Part shown: piece by piece, positions 42,501 through 48,329 of the stretch
How positions within the stretch are numbered: the first letter of the stretch is position 1
How the letters are laid out: every line of letters starts with the position of its first letter
Source of the DNA: Candidatus Magnetobacterium casense
GTDB taxonomy: Bacteria > Nitrospirota > Thermodesulfovibrionia > Thermodesulfovibrionales > Magnetobacteriaceae
Assembly (NCBI RefSeq): GCF_000714715.1
Contig: NZ_JMFO01000023.1
Location: 1 to 48,329 of the forward strand
Length of the DNA stretch: 48,329 bases
Reading direction: 5' to 3'
Position numbers and translations under genes: made by a program
Notes under the pieces: generated by a model
Database searches by the model: none
Seen by the model: the letters and a program-made list of their open reading frames with translations, nothing else
Told to the model about the DNA's origin: nothing

Positions 42501-42878
42501 ACTGTACATAAAGGCCAGTTTACCGAAAGGTCGTATGCCGCCTGCGCCCTCAGGAATGGAGCTTGCGTCTATATTTAGACTTGGGTCCAGCCAGGTTGCG
42601 GCTTTTCTCTTTATTAATGCGGCGTCGGCCCTGGTGATTCCTCCGGAGAGTTCTATTCGTTCGGCGGCGCTGAAGGTCAGGTTGTATCCGAGGTACTCGG
42701 TGACGGCGTTGGAGCCGGCGTCGGGTACGAGGTTGTTGTGTGTATCCACGTGGAGGAATCCGATGCTGGGCAGCAGGTCTAAGGAGCCGAACTCCTCAAC
42801 GATCATCCGTCTTACGTTGAGCAGGACGCTCTTGCCGGCCCCCCCGATGCCTACGATAACCGATGGCGAAAACGACAT
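39576..42878 (-). CDS. Tubulin/FtsZ-like GTPase, giant (Tubulin_2-type)
   Basis: An 1100-residue protein. The N-terminal region has the tubulin fold signatures: VGIGGAGKSVLLNVRRM (T1-like loop, residues 9-25), FLHVDTHN (41-48), and the G-box MGGTGSGSFLE (171-181), equivalent to GGGTG(S/T)G of tubulins and FtsZ. GAGGIRPFGKLAF (111-123) is a further block typical of the bacterial Tubulin_2 group. Residues about 390-900 are mostly helical, with long coiled stretches. A proline- and glutamate-rich linker (PPVPPPAEEEEEAPP) separates a short C-terminal helical part. No membrane helix is seen. It may polymerise, or act as a large GTP switch. Coupled to a membrane protein upstream and a zinc-ribbon TPR protein downstream. 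Confidence 0.85.
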   Translation of the reverse strand: MSFSPSVIVGIGGAGKSVLLNVRRMIVEEFGSLDLLPSIGFLHVDTHNNLVPDAGSNAVTEYLGYNLTFSAAERIELSGGITRADAALIKRKAATWLDPSLNIDASSIPEGAGGIRPFGKLAFMYSVREYRSSLEGVVSKVTENGNKHITSKTLKQPCDHILNIYIVCSFMGGTGSGSFLELCYNTRYVSEIAKLTGMFIIGGDNSVKKANCYSALKELQYFSMPDTAFNADYPDPGAEKIINKKERPVDDCYLATQDARGYFLKRGELEEVVAFNLFLEFGSDISDTKRGLRIDKKSNSAFFEKSDKPNTFLSFGLSSLSFPVFKVEEMMAYEMAAATLEKWLFKDAETLVESNILKQKQLDKVNLWKVLLNSGNKSIAIDVNFAIETKKHETIAQRDDKKIADINTHFDECKRMLKFSADPNDWGTLTGAIQRTGILQLHSLVNQLRDETLKAVENQYNGHIMADAFLKNLFSYIGEQLESANKMHKSFQDEMTAMQDKYSTSISVLRETLGKNKFAVLDWINRVYDCIKGYTEAALYAESYRVIIDMLGTAKGLRLEDGSITRSVMDEVEILKKDVARYKDSITSLSTRFAQKKQDIEDVVLTHKSFSDLMLNRTNLYEVIRSIVPDPTVYAVSMMNDITRHFSKKDSSGVARILNVVELKQEDFVMALLKRCKEKCSEIRRHSIAKILLMSSPKELTNVLKSYIHMSQPMILISDPGKAEGVKHEWLGTSNPDSDPNLQTLIDKICNIKPYAQGGNLSHMSRLSDVYRLIFASEYLAFPLHKITVLDAYRQSYLSVKPRSTDISIDFPDIFPDDRIKEIKRRAESYVLLGKIFDFLVQRDDPNSGYKHIYLIYYDERSKQKIYTKLTKTWPDLEAHLTGIQVSKDIDNRTAQETPFEVIVRLVDKIAAPLTTKKDKDALWMRLERYLDNLKDSLDDREANPEFKRQLDIIEEYRHKFGIEPPEETDLHPPVPPPAEEEEEAPPDPNEELFKKELAVLVGEKDIRDKDMLIGKGILRHRLKPETAERLVTEALLQPAPPPDNGAGKEELYNQYREAFKSCSWIFIPDDRTFLKETQKRLGLTDDEVLKIEQEIKNEQ

Positions 42879-42879
42879 G

Positions 42880-43212
42880 CTACACCCCCTTTGGTCGTGT
42901 TACGATGAGATAGACCATGTCAAAGATGAGCGCCAGCACCAGTATGACCAGCGCAATGATGGTGCTGTAAAACCCCAGCAGGTCCAGTGACGCTATGACC
43001 CAGAACAGCATGAGCGAGGCGCTTAGGAAGATGGCCCCGTATTTGGCATGTTCTATATGTGGGTTTATCAGGTAATAGATGATCCTTGTAAACCCGAAAT
43101 ATAGCAACCCAAAGAACACACAAACAATTACGGCAATAAGGTACTCGTTTGTGGTCAGTATCAATGGCGGGGAGACCTCAACAATGGTCTCCCACAGAAA
43201 TGTTCTGAACAT
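42880..43212 (-). CDS. Small three-helix membrane protein
   Basis: A 110-residue protein with three strong hydrophobic segments (about 23-48, 56-78 and 82-103) and a short basic C terminus (TRPKGV). No family is recognised. The stop is immediately before the tubulin-like start (1 bp between), and its start is 13 bp after the caspase-like gene, so it belongs to the operon and may anchor the tubulin-like protein or caspase to the inner membrane. That role is inference. Confidence 0.75.
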   Translation of the reverse strand: MFRTFLWETIVEVSPPLILTTNEYLIAVIVCVFFGLLYFGFTRIIYYLINPHIEHAKYGAIFLSASLMLFWVIASLDLLGFYSTIIALVILVLALIFDMVYLIVTRPKGV

Positions 43213-43225
43213 AGATTGTCCTCCT

Positions 43226-44524
43226 TTATTTCGCTAACTTTATGTTCCAGTCTTTATTGTCAAATACGGCCCGTGGAGTCTGTGATGCTCCCTTGTCCTG
43301 CAAAACACTTATGGAGACTTTTGGTTTTGCATATTCAAAAGCACTGGCGACACTGCCTTTGTTTTGTTCCAGGCCGGCGATTAAGTAGTGAGTAAAGTAG
43401 CCGTTGTTAATTGAGGGGTCCTCCCATGATTTTTCGTTATCCCCGCTGGCACTTATCAAAACCCTGCCCCAACCGTTGCTGTTGGGTGATAAGTTGATTG
43501 AACCTTCCAATACAATGTCTTTTGAGCCTAACATCCTTGTTGCTTGTTCCTTGCTTATGCCAAAGGTTTCGTCTTCAACACCCAGGGATTTTGCACCCTC
43601 GGGGACAAATCCCTTTATGTTCTTGTAAGCGCCGCTGCTGTAGCAGGTATCAAGGATGGCAACAACCCTTTTGGCTCTTGTGCCTTGGATAAAGTCACTG
43701 AGTTTTTCCCCGGTTATGGATGTGTACCAGATTTCTTTTGGTACAGGCACTGAATCATGGGTTACGATAAATACGCCGCCAAACTTATCAGGCGGGGTGC
43801 CATGACTGCTCATGTACAAGACAACAAGATCGTCCTCTTGCGCCTTATTTCTTAAATCATCCAGGGCTTTTGTTATGTTATGCCTCGTTGCCTTTTCACC
43901 CAACAGAACGGTTACATTCTGCCTGGAGAAACCTCCCTTTGACGGGGCCGTGAGATATTTGTAAAAGTCCCCTGCGTCCTTTTCTGCATATTGCAGTGGG
44001 GTTATCTTGCTGTTTTGGAACTTGCCTATTCCTACCACCAAGGCATATTTATTTCTTACAGGTCCTGGCGGGGCGTCACTGTATTTAGCAGATGGACTCT
44101 TGACGGCAGCCCGTGCAAATATCGAAGAGAGCTTCTTACTCCACCCCGGTACGGTAACGTTTTCAGGGTCCACAGGGGAGACCCACTTTACCCCTACCGT
44201 TTGTTGAGCTAAGGAGAAGGCCAAATCAACCTCTTCTTCATCTTGATACGACCCCTTAAGCTGTACCCGGCCTATCTTGTCTAACTCAACGTATCCGTTA
44301 CTGATGTTGTTCTGCTTAAACAGTTTATTAATCTCACCTACGTAACGTGCTGTTATTGGTTCAGGGGAATTTGAATTATTTGTACCTGGCGAAGAAGCAG
44401 GACTTTCTGACTTAGCCACAACCGCAGATGTTTCTCCTAACATTGCTGCAAATTGCAGTGGAACGCATTGCAGTAGCAGAGATGACATCACACTCACGAA
44501 TACAAGCAGTCTTGATTTTTTCAT
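43226..44524 (-). CDS. Secreted caspase-family (C14) peptidase with BON domain
   Basis: A 432-residue protein with a signal peptide at 1-37 (MKKSRLLVFVSVMSSLLLQC start). Residues about 57-120 resemble a BON domain (ITARYVGEINKLFK, GRVQLKGSYQDEEEVDLAFSLAQ). From about 160 the caspase fold begins (YALVVGIGKFQNS), with the catalytic pair His241 in YMSSHGTPPDKFGG and Cys294 in LDTCYSSGAYKN. Both are intact. The start at 44524 is chosen because of the AGGAGAGGT site and the signal peptide; the open frame reaches 44602. Such caspases cut after basic or acidic residues depending on subgroup. Its target is unknown; export places it in the periplasm. Confidence 0.85.
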   Translation of the reverse strand: MKKSRLLVFVSVMSSLLLQCVPLQFAAMLGETSAVVAKSESPASSPGTNNSNSPEPITARYVGEINKLFKQNNISNGYVELDKIGRVQLKGSYQDEEEVDLAFSLAQQTVGVKWVSPVDPENVTVPGWSKKLSSIFARAAVKSPSAKYSDAPPGPVRNKYALVVGIGKFQNSKITPLQYAEKDAGDFYKYLTAPSKGGFSRQNVTVLLGEKATRHNITKALDDLRNKAQEDDLVVLYMSSHGTPPDKFGGVFIVTHDSVPVPKEIWYTSITGEKLSDFIQGTRAKRVVAILDTCYSSGAYKNIKGFVPEGAKSLGVEDETFGISKEQATRMLGSKDIVLEGSINLSPNSNGWGRVLISASGDNEKSWEDPSINNGYFTHYLIAGLEQNKGSVASAFEYAKPKVSISVLQDKGASQTPRAVFDNKDWNIKLAK

Positions 44525-44550
44525 TATAGTACCTCTCCTGTCGTTATGAG

Positions 44551-44576
44551 GGAGGGCAAAGCCCTCCTTCTTTTTT
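44551..44576 (+). terminator. Hairpin with T-run inside the operon (plus-strand polarity)
   Basis: GGAGGGC AAA GCCCTCC forms a perfect 7-bp stem followed by TTCTTTTTT on the plus strand. It lies between the lipoprotein and caspase genes of the minus-strand operon, where the T-run points the wrong way for those genes. The minus-strand reading AAAAAAGAAGGAGGGC matches the start of the dispersed palindromic repeat, so it is probably a short copy of that family. Confidence 0.5.
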
Positions 44577-44629
44577 GTATCACATGCACCTGAAATCACC
44601 ATTGGAATCGCTGATGTAGCAATACCAGC

Positions 44630-45325
44630 CTATTTCTTGACAATGATATCAACCTCGCTCTTGTCAGATTTGTTGTTGTACGACACCTCAAAAACGATCT
44701 TATACCGCCCCTCCGGCATTCCTTCAGGCATACCACACATACCACTAGCTATCCTTGTACCGGGGTCGATGGTCTTTTTGTCCGTAGTGTTGCCGAGTTC
44801 GTTAGTCTTACCGTCCTTGTCGTAAAATATTACCGTCCTGGACTCTGTAACGGTTAGTTCTTTTGTTGTTTCCGAGTCCATGACATAATATTTCGCCGAA
44901 AAATTAAACGGCTTACCGGGTGCCACGGTAGAAGGCTCAACCTTTATGTTGTCAATCTTTACCAATGCCCCCTTTTTAGGCTCATAGCCAGTATTGCGCG
45001 CCGTTTCCTTGTAATTTGCCGTTTGCTTACTTGTTACGTTAAAGTAATACTCTATACACTTGCCCCATGCAAGGGCAAAGGCTATGGTACCGCCTGCTAT
45101 GGCACCTTGAACAGCGCCTCTTCCGCCTCCAGTTAGCCCCCCTAATACGCCGCCTAAAACAGCACCGCCAACCGTGTTTAAGATTATGCACTCATCTTTT
45201 GCCGCATTGCGTTCTGCGTCTGTCATGTTTTCACGCGGTTTGGATAACATGGTAGTACATGATGTAAGTAAAAACGCTGTTATTACAAACAGCGTTACCA
45301 GGTCATGATTCTTACCAGTTCTCAT
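44630..45325 (-). CDS. Glycine-zipper lipoprotein
   Basis: A 231-residue lipoprotein. The lipobox FLLTSC gives a mature N terminus at about Cys23. Residues about 45-90 hold a glycine-zipper helix (VGGAVLGGVLGGLTGGGRGAVQGAIAGGTIAFALAWG), typical of outer-membrane or pore-type lipoproteins. The C-terminal about 120 residues look like an immunoglobulin-type beta sandwich (KIDNIKVEPSTVAPGKPFNFSAKYYVMD, GMPEGRYKIVFEVSYNNKSD). The gene lies 19 bp after the DUF4384 gene and about 105 bp before the caspase start, all in one direction. I infer an envelope component that partners the secreted caspase. Confidence 0.75.
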   Translation of the reverse strand: MRTGKNHDLVTLFVITAFLLTSCTTMLSKPRENMTDAERNAAKDECIILNTVGGAVLGGVLGGLTGGGRGAVQGAIAGGTIAFALAWGKCIEYYFNVTSKQTANYKETARNTGYEPKKGALVKIDNIKVEPSTVAPGKPFNFSAKYYVMDSETTKELTVTESRTVIFYDKDGKTNELGNTTDKKTIDPGTRIASGMCGMPEGMPEGRYKIVFEVSYNNKSDKSEVDIIVKK

Positions 45326-45344
45326 TTATTGCATCTCCTTTCGT

Positions 45345-46127
45345 TTAACCTCTGTGTTTAAGTCTTACCTGTACTAAAAATGATTTCCCTGCCTCTATGA
45401 GCGCAGAGGGAACAACGCCGTAGTTATTGCCATTGTCGCTTTCTAGTACGATATCCTTGCTGCCGGTACTCTCTATGCTGCAATTTTCCCTTGAGTACAC
45501 GGCATAGTTGGTGCCAATGGTATCCTCTACGACGATATCCCTAGAACCACTAGCGGACGCCATCAGTTCATTTGGCTTGCAAGTAGGTCCTGCCTCAACA
45601 GGGATGCGATCGGATGCTCCCGATAACTCAAAAAATATTGCCTCCGTGCCGGGCGGATCGACAATGCGCATGGCCGTTGTCTGGGGTATCTCAATTGGGG
45701 TAAAAGGAGTCACAGGGCCTTTAAACAAATAGTTGACGTTACCCGTTGGCCCCACATTGTACACAGCCAGATTACCTGGCCTGTTTGACTGTGCGATTAT
45801 CTTAATCCTGTCGCCCGTTCTGAAGACACGCTTGCCTGACACCGGTCGCGGAAAACCATCAGCCCCTATGAGCATCACCGTATACTTGATCCCAACGTGC
45901 GGACCATATGCAACGTTCACTACATTTCCCGTACCACGTCTATTGACCCTCGTGGTTTCCGTAACTGTTGTTTTTTTTCTTTCCGTCGATACACTTATCT
46001 TAGAACCCTCATTTTCAAACAGCCCCTTAGCTCCGGTGGGTTCGGCGCTATAGACTGTTATGCCCCCCACAAGGGCAAGCATTGCTATGGTAAGCACACA
46101 AATCACCCCATGTAATCTGTTACTCAT
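45345..46127 (-). CDS. Exported DUF4384-domain protein
   Basis: A 260-residue protein with a signal peptide at 1-28 (ending VYSAEP). Residues about 78-165 match DUF4384 (KYTVMLIGADGFPRPVSGKRVFRTGDRIKIIAQSNRPG in parts: VFRTGDRIKII, RPGNLAVYNVGPTGNVNYLF). DUF4384 domains occur beside caspase-like peptidases and in serine/threonine-kinase operons of envelope systems. The C-terminal half contains two similar motifs, SGSRDIVVEDTIGTNYAVYS and TGSKDIVLESDNGNNYGVVP, which look like an internal duplication. A strong AAGGAGGT site precedes the ATG. First gene of the six-gene operon. Confidence 0.8.
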   Translation of the reverse strand: MSNRLHGVICVLTIAMLALVGGITVYSAEPTGAKGLFENEGSKISVSTERKKTTVTETTRVNRRGTGNVVNVAYGPHVGIKYTVMLIGADGFPRPVSGKRVFRTGDRIKIIAQSNRPGNLAVYNVGPTGNVNYLFKGPVTPFTPIEIPQTTAMRIVDPPGTEAIFFELSGASDRIPVEAGPTCKPNELMASASGSRDIVVEDTIGTNYAVYSRENCSIESTGSKDIVLESDNGNNYGVVPSALIEAGKSFLVQVRLKHRG

Positions 46128-46460
46128 GTTTTACCTCCTTAATTAGACTGAATCTCTTAACTCAACAAAAACTTCTGCTTGTTACCGTGTCCTATGTCTT
46201 CTCTCAAAATAGCGTCATTCTCTTACAATGTCCTCCTTGTCTTTTATTTTCTCCATCAGAACAAACGGGTCACGGATGCTGCAAGCGGATGACACCGGCC
46301 ACAATATCCCCAGAAACCCTCATAGTATAGTATTTTATCAGTTGAAATAACGGGATATCAAGAGAAATGTTGTTCACGGAAATAGCGGTCTGTTGAGTAA
46401 GATTTTACGCAAAAACATAGATAAATCAAGGAAGTTTTTTTCCAGAGGGGGTGTAATTCT

Positions 46461-46628
46461 GTGAATAAAACTTCACGTTCCAATTACTGCATATGTCAGG
46501 CTTTGTGGTGTTGGAAACAAAAAGCTGTCCGTAAACTAACTGATGGGAACATCGGCGAAGCGCTCCATGCCCCTTTTATGCACCCGCTTTTTGTATACAC
46601 GGGCAAAAAAATATGCAATAGTGTATAA
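46461..46628 (+). other. Small ORF in the 46128-46686 gap, doubtful
   Basis: A GTG at 46461 behind AGAGGGGG opens a 55-codon frame with four cysteines (CICQALWC) and several basic residues. It has no recognisable family and could be chance. The rest of this 559-bp gap holds the start region of the DUF4384 operon on the minus side and a TATAAT at 46624-46629 about 60 bp before mtnA. No riboswitch is apparent. Confidence 0.15.
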
Positions 46629-46686
46629 TACGTTATATCAGTACGGTATGCTAAAAAAATAATCAGGAGTCAGAAAGTTTGAGATT

Positions 46687-47763
46687 ATGGTAAATACGAT
46701 AGAGTGGATTGAGCGAGTGCCATCGCCGCTGGTACGTATACTTGACCAGACGATACTGCCGCAGCGGATAGAATATGTCGATTGCGACCACTACACGCAG
46801 GTCGTGCAATGTATCAAGCAACTGAGTATCAGGGGTGCCCCCGCCATAGGGATAGCGGCTGCAATGGGGATAGCCTTAGCCGGTTGTGCTATTGATGCAC
46901 GTGACGGAGAGGAGTTTGCAGCGAAACTGAGCCCCGTCTTGGATGACTTCATAGGCAGCCGTCCAACGGCAGTAAACATACGCTGGGCAGTGGAGCGAGT
47001 CTTGAGTGTGCTATCCGACCAGAAAGGGGTATCCGTCCAGGCCCTGAAGGATTCGCTGGTAAACGAGGCCAGGGGCATGTTGACCGAAGACATAGAGATA
47101 AACAAGGCAATAGGCCGTTGGGGGGCACAGTTCATAAAGGACGGTGCCCGCGTACTCACCCACTGTAACGCCGGCAGCCTTGCCACGGGTGGCTACGGAA
47201 CCGCTACGGCACCCATACGCGTGGCCATAGAGCAGGGCAAGCGCCTCAGCGTCATAGCCGATGAGACACGTCCTGTCCTCCAGGGGGCAAGGCTTACCTC
47301 GTGGGAACTGCTCCAGGACGGCATTGACGTCACCCTCATCACCGACAACATGGCCGGTGCCCTGATGAAGCGCGGGGAAATCGACCTCTGCATAGTCGGC
47401 ACAGACAGGACGGTCAGAAACGGCGACGTCGCCAACAAGATCGGCACCTACTCCGTGGCTGTGCTGGCCAGGGAACACAACATACCGTTTTATGTGGCCG
47501 CCCCCATTAGCAGCATCGACTTTACAATGTCACACGGCGACCTGATTCCCATAGAGGAGCGCGATGGTAGCGAAGTTACAAACGTCTTTGGGACATGCCG
47601 GATCGCCCCCGATGGCGTCAAGGTCAGAAACATAGCCTTTGACGTTACCCCTGCACGGTTGGTAACACTCATATTTACCGAAAAAGGCGCCTTCAGGCCA
47701 CAGGACATACACCTCCTGGATGATCCAACGTGTGATATCGAAAAACTAAGGGTGTCTGCATAG
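46687..47763 (+). CDS. mtnA: S-methyl-5-thioribose-1-phosphate isomerase
   Basis: A 358-residue enzyme of methionine salvage that converts methylthioribose-1-phosphate to methylthioribulose-1-phosphate. The blocks IRGAPAIGIAAAMGIALAG, THCNAGSLATGGYGTATAPIR (catalytic cysteine in THCN), ITDNMAGALM and IVGTDRTVRNGDVANKIGTY (catalytic aspartate) are intact. Length and order match the MtnA group of the eIF2B-related family. It is a single gene; other salvage genes are not in the window. The palindromic repeat follows its stop. Confidence 0.95.
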   Translation: MVNTIEWIERVPSPLVRILDQTILPQRIEYVDCDHYTQVVQCIKQLSIRGAPAIGIAAAMGIALAGCAIDARDGEEFAAKLSPVLDDFIGSRPTAVNIRWAVERVLSVLSDQKGVSVQALKDSLVNEARGMLTEDIEINKAIGRWGAQFIKDGARVLTHCNAGSLATGGYGTATAPIRVAIEQGKRLSVIADETRPVLQGARLTSWELLQDGIDVTLITDNMAGALMKRGEIDLCIVGTDRTVRNGDVANKIGTYSVAVLAREHNIPFYVAAPISSIDFTMSHGDLIPIEERDGSEVTNVFGTCRIAPDGVKVRNIAFDVTPARLVTLIFTEKGAFRPQDIHLLDDPTCDIEKLRVSA

Positions 47764-47771
47764 CTGTACAG

Positions 47772-47842
47772 AAATGAAGAACGGGGCGGCTAAACCTCCT
47801 CATAGACCTCCCCTCCAAAGGGAGCTGGCCCCCCGTGTCTGT
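47772..47842 (+). repeat. GC-rich palindromic intergenic repeat, copy 4 (degenerate)
   Basis: AAGAACGGGGCGGCTAAACC is followed by CTCCTCATAGACCTCCCCTC and AAAGGGAGCTGG; the order matches copy 1, without the ACCCC tail. It begins just after the mtnA stop. The rest of 47764-47888 has no other feature. Confidence 0.55.
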
Positions 47843-47888
47843 CTTTGTGTTCTACTCAGGAGTTTACTTTAGGTCTAATTCTTCTTTA

Positions 47889-48329
47889 AGGATTTGTCCA
47901 CAAATAACTTGTACAAATGGTGTCTAAATATGTTATGATCAAAAAGTGCAAAGCGATACCGAACTTATGATACAAAGAAAATTTGAAGTACTCAAAGATG
48001 TTTTAGACGAACAAGGCAGACGAATGTGGGCTGCAGTGGAAGCCGAGGCATTGGGACGAGGAGGAGTTACTTCAGTTTCCAGATCTACTGGTCTTTCGCG
48101 GACAACGATATATGAAGGAATTAGACGTATTGCTGAATCAAAGGAAAAACCTTCAAAAGGGAAAAAGAAGATACGTTTACCTGGAGGTGGACGCAAGCCG
48201 GTTGTTGAAACAGACCCATCCGTGCTTGTAGATATTGAGGGGTTGGTAGATCCGGTTACCCGAGGAGACCCTGAGTCTCCATTACGGTGGACCTGTAAGA
48301 GTGTTCGTAATCTTGCTGTTGCTCTTCAA
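47889..48329 (+). mobile_element. ISAzo13-type insertion sequence, right-hand partial copy
   Basis: The inverted counterpart of 1-452. The terminus starts at 47889 with AGGATTTGTCCACAAATAAC and the element runs off the window end. Together the two copies bracket the whole window in inverted orientation. Confidence 0.75.
47967..48329 (+). CDS. ISAzo13-family transposase, N-terminal part (runs off window)
   Basis: ATG 47967 opens a frame with no stop to the window end (121 codons). It has the same blocks as the copy at 1-374: RRMWAAVEAEALGRGG, VSRSTGLSRTTIYEG, RLPGGGRKP and PVTRGDPESPLRWTCKS. The catalytic domain lies beyond the window. Activity cannot be judged, but the near-identity of the copies suggests recent movement. 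Confidence 0.75.
   Translation, partial: MIQRKFEVLKDVLDEQGRRMWAAVEAEALGRGGVTSVSRSTGLSRTTIYEGIRRIAESKEKPSKGKKKIRLPGGGRKPVVETDPSVLVDIEGLVDPVTRGDPESPLRWTCKSVRNLAVALQ

Noticed and set aside
38669..46127. A known CBASS, Thoeris or gasdermin-type defence system
   Set aside because: No nucleotide cyclase, TIR, SIR2 or gasdermin gene is in or beside the operon, and its caspase has a signal peptide; a known class cannot be assigned.
46128..46686. SAM riboswitch upstream of mtnA
   Set aside because: I could not find the conserved SAM-I core or a terminator switch in this gap; nothing supports one.
1..48329. Magnetosome genes, suggested by the Magnetobacterium-like character
   Set aside because: No mam, mad or man gene is seen in the window, so the lineage guess rests on general gene content only.

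Overview
The window reads as a contig from a Gram-negative, probably anaerobic bacterium. LPS-type envelope genes (a KpsF/KdsD-type isomerase, LptB, a SurA/PpiC-like chaperone), a type-4 Fe-S uracil-DNA glycosylase, LarE, a GlcF-like Fe-S protein, a Hyf/Ehr-type membrane complex and several Uma2 (DUF820) genes together suggest a Nitrospirota- or deltaproteobacteria-like genome, perhaps a large Magnetobacterium-like one. That placement is inference and cannot be proved from the sequence. Both window ends lie inside inverted, almost identical copies of an ISAzo13-type transposase gene, so the contig was most likely cut at a repeat.

Left part (1-17.7 kb): IS remnants, two membrane subunits of a Hyf/Ehr-like complex (HyfF-like, HyfE-like), a Uma2 gene, a sensor kinase, a nucleotidyltransferase with a decayed HEPN partner, htpG, a duplicated piece of a GDP-fucose synthase gene flanking a PIN-type toxin-antitoxin pair, the intact fcl, an overlapping ketoacyl synthase/dehydratase pair, an orphan HicB overlapping a type-4 UDG, a DtxR-type regulator, a large-subunit homologue that has lost the Ni-binding cysteines, and larE.

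Middle part (17.7-31.3 kb): mostly housekeeping. It holds a GlcF-like Fe-S protein, KdsD, a periplasmic PPIase, IHF with a near-consensus promoter, a MerR regulator whose 3' end overlaps tRNA-Pro, YraN, a UbiA-family prenyltransferase, an FHA-GAF-cyclase, pyrG-lptB, and a tRNA(CAU) - zinc-ribbon protein - rnpB cluster in which the coding region runs into the RNase P RNA gene.

Right part (31.4-47.8 kb): a compact chemosensory operon (cheY - STAS - cheA - MCP), whose MCP is split by a perfect 22-bp tandem duplication, with a divergent second MCP-like gene. Then comes the most unusual locus, a six-gene minus-strand operon (46127 down to 38669): DUF4384 protein, glycine-zipper lipoprotein, secreted BON-caspase peptidase, small three-helix membrane protein, 1100-residue tubulin/FtsZ-like GTPase, and zinc-ribbon/TPR membrane protein. 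mtnA follows on the other strand. A family of GC-rich palindromic repeats is scattered through the intergenic regions.

Functions are assigned from motifs read by eye. No database or structure search was possible.
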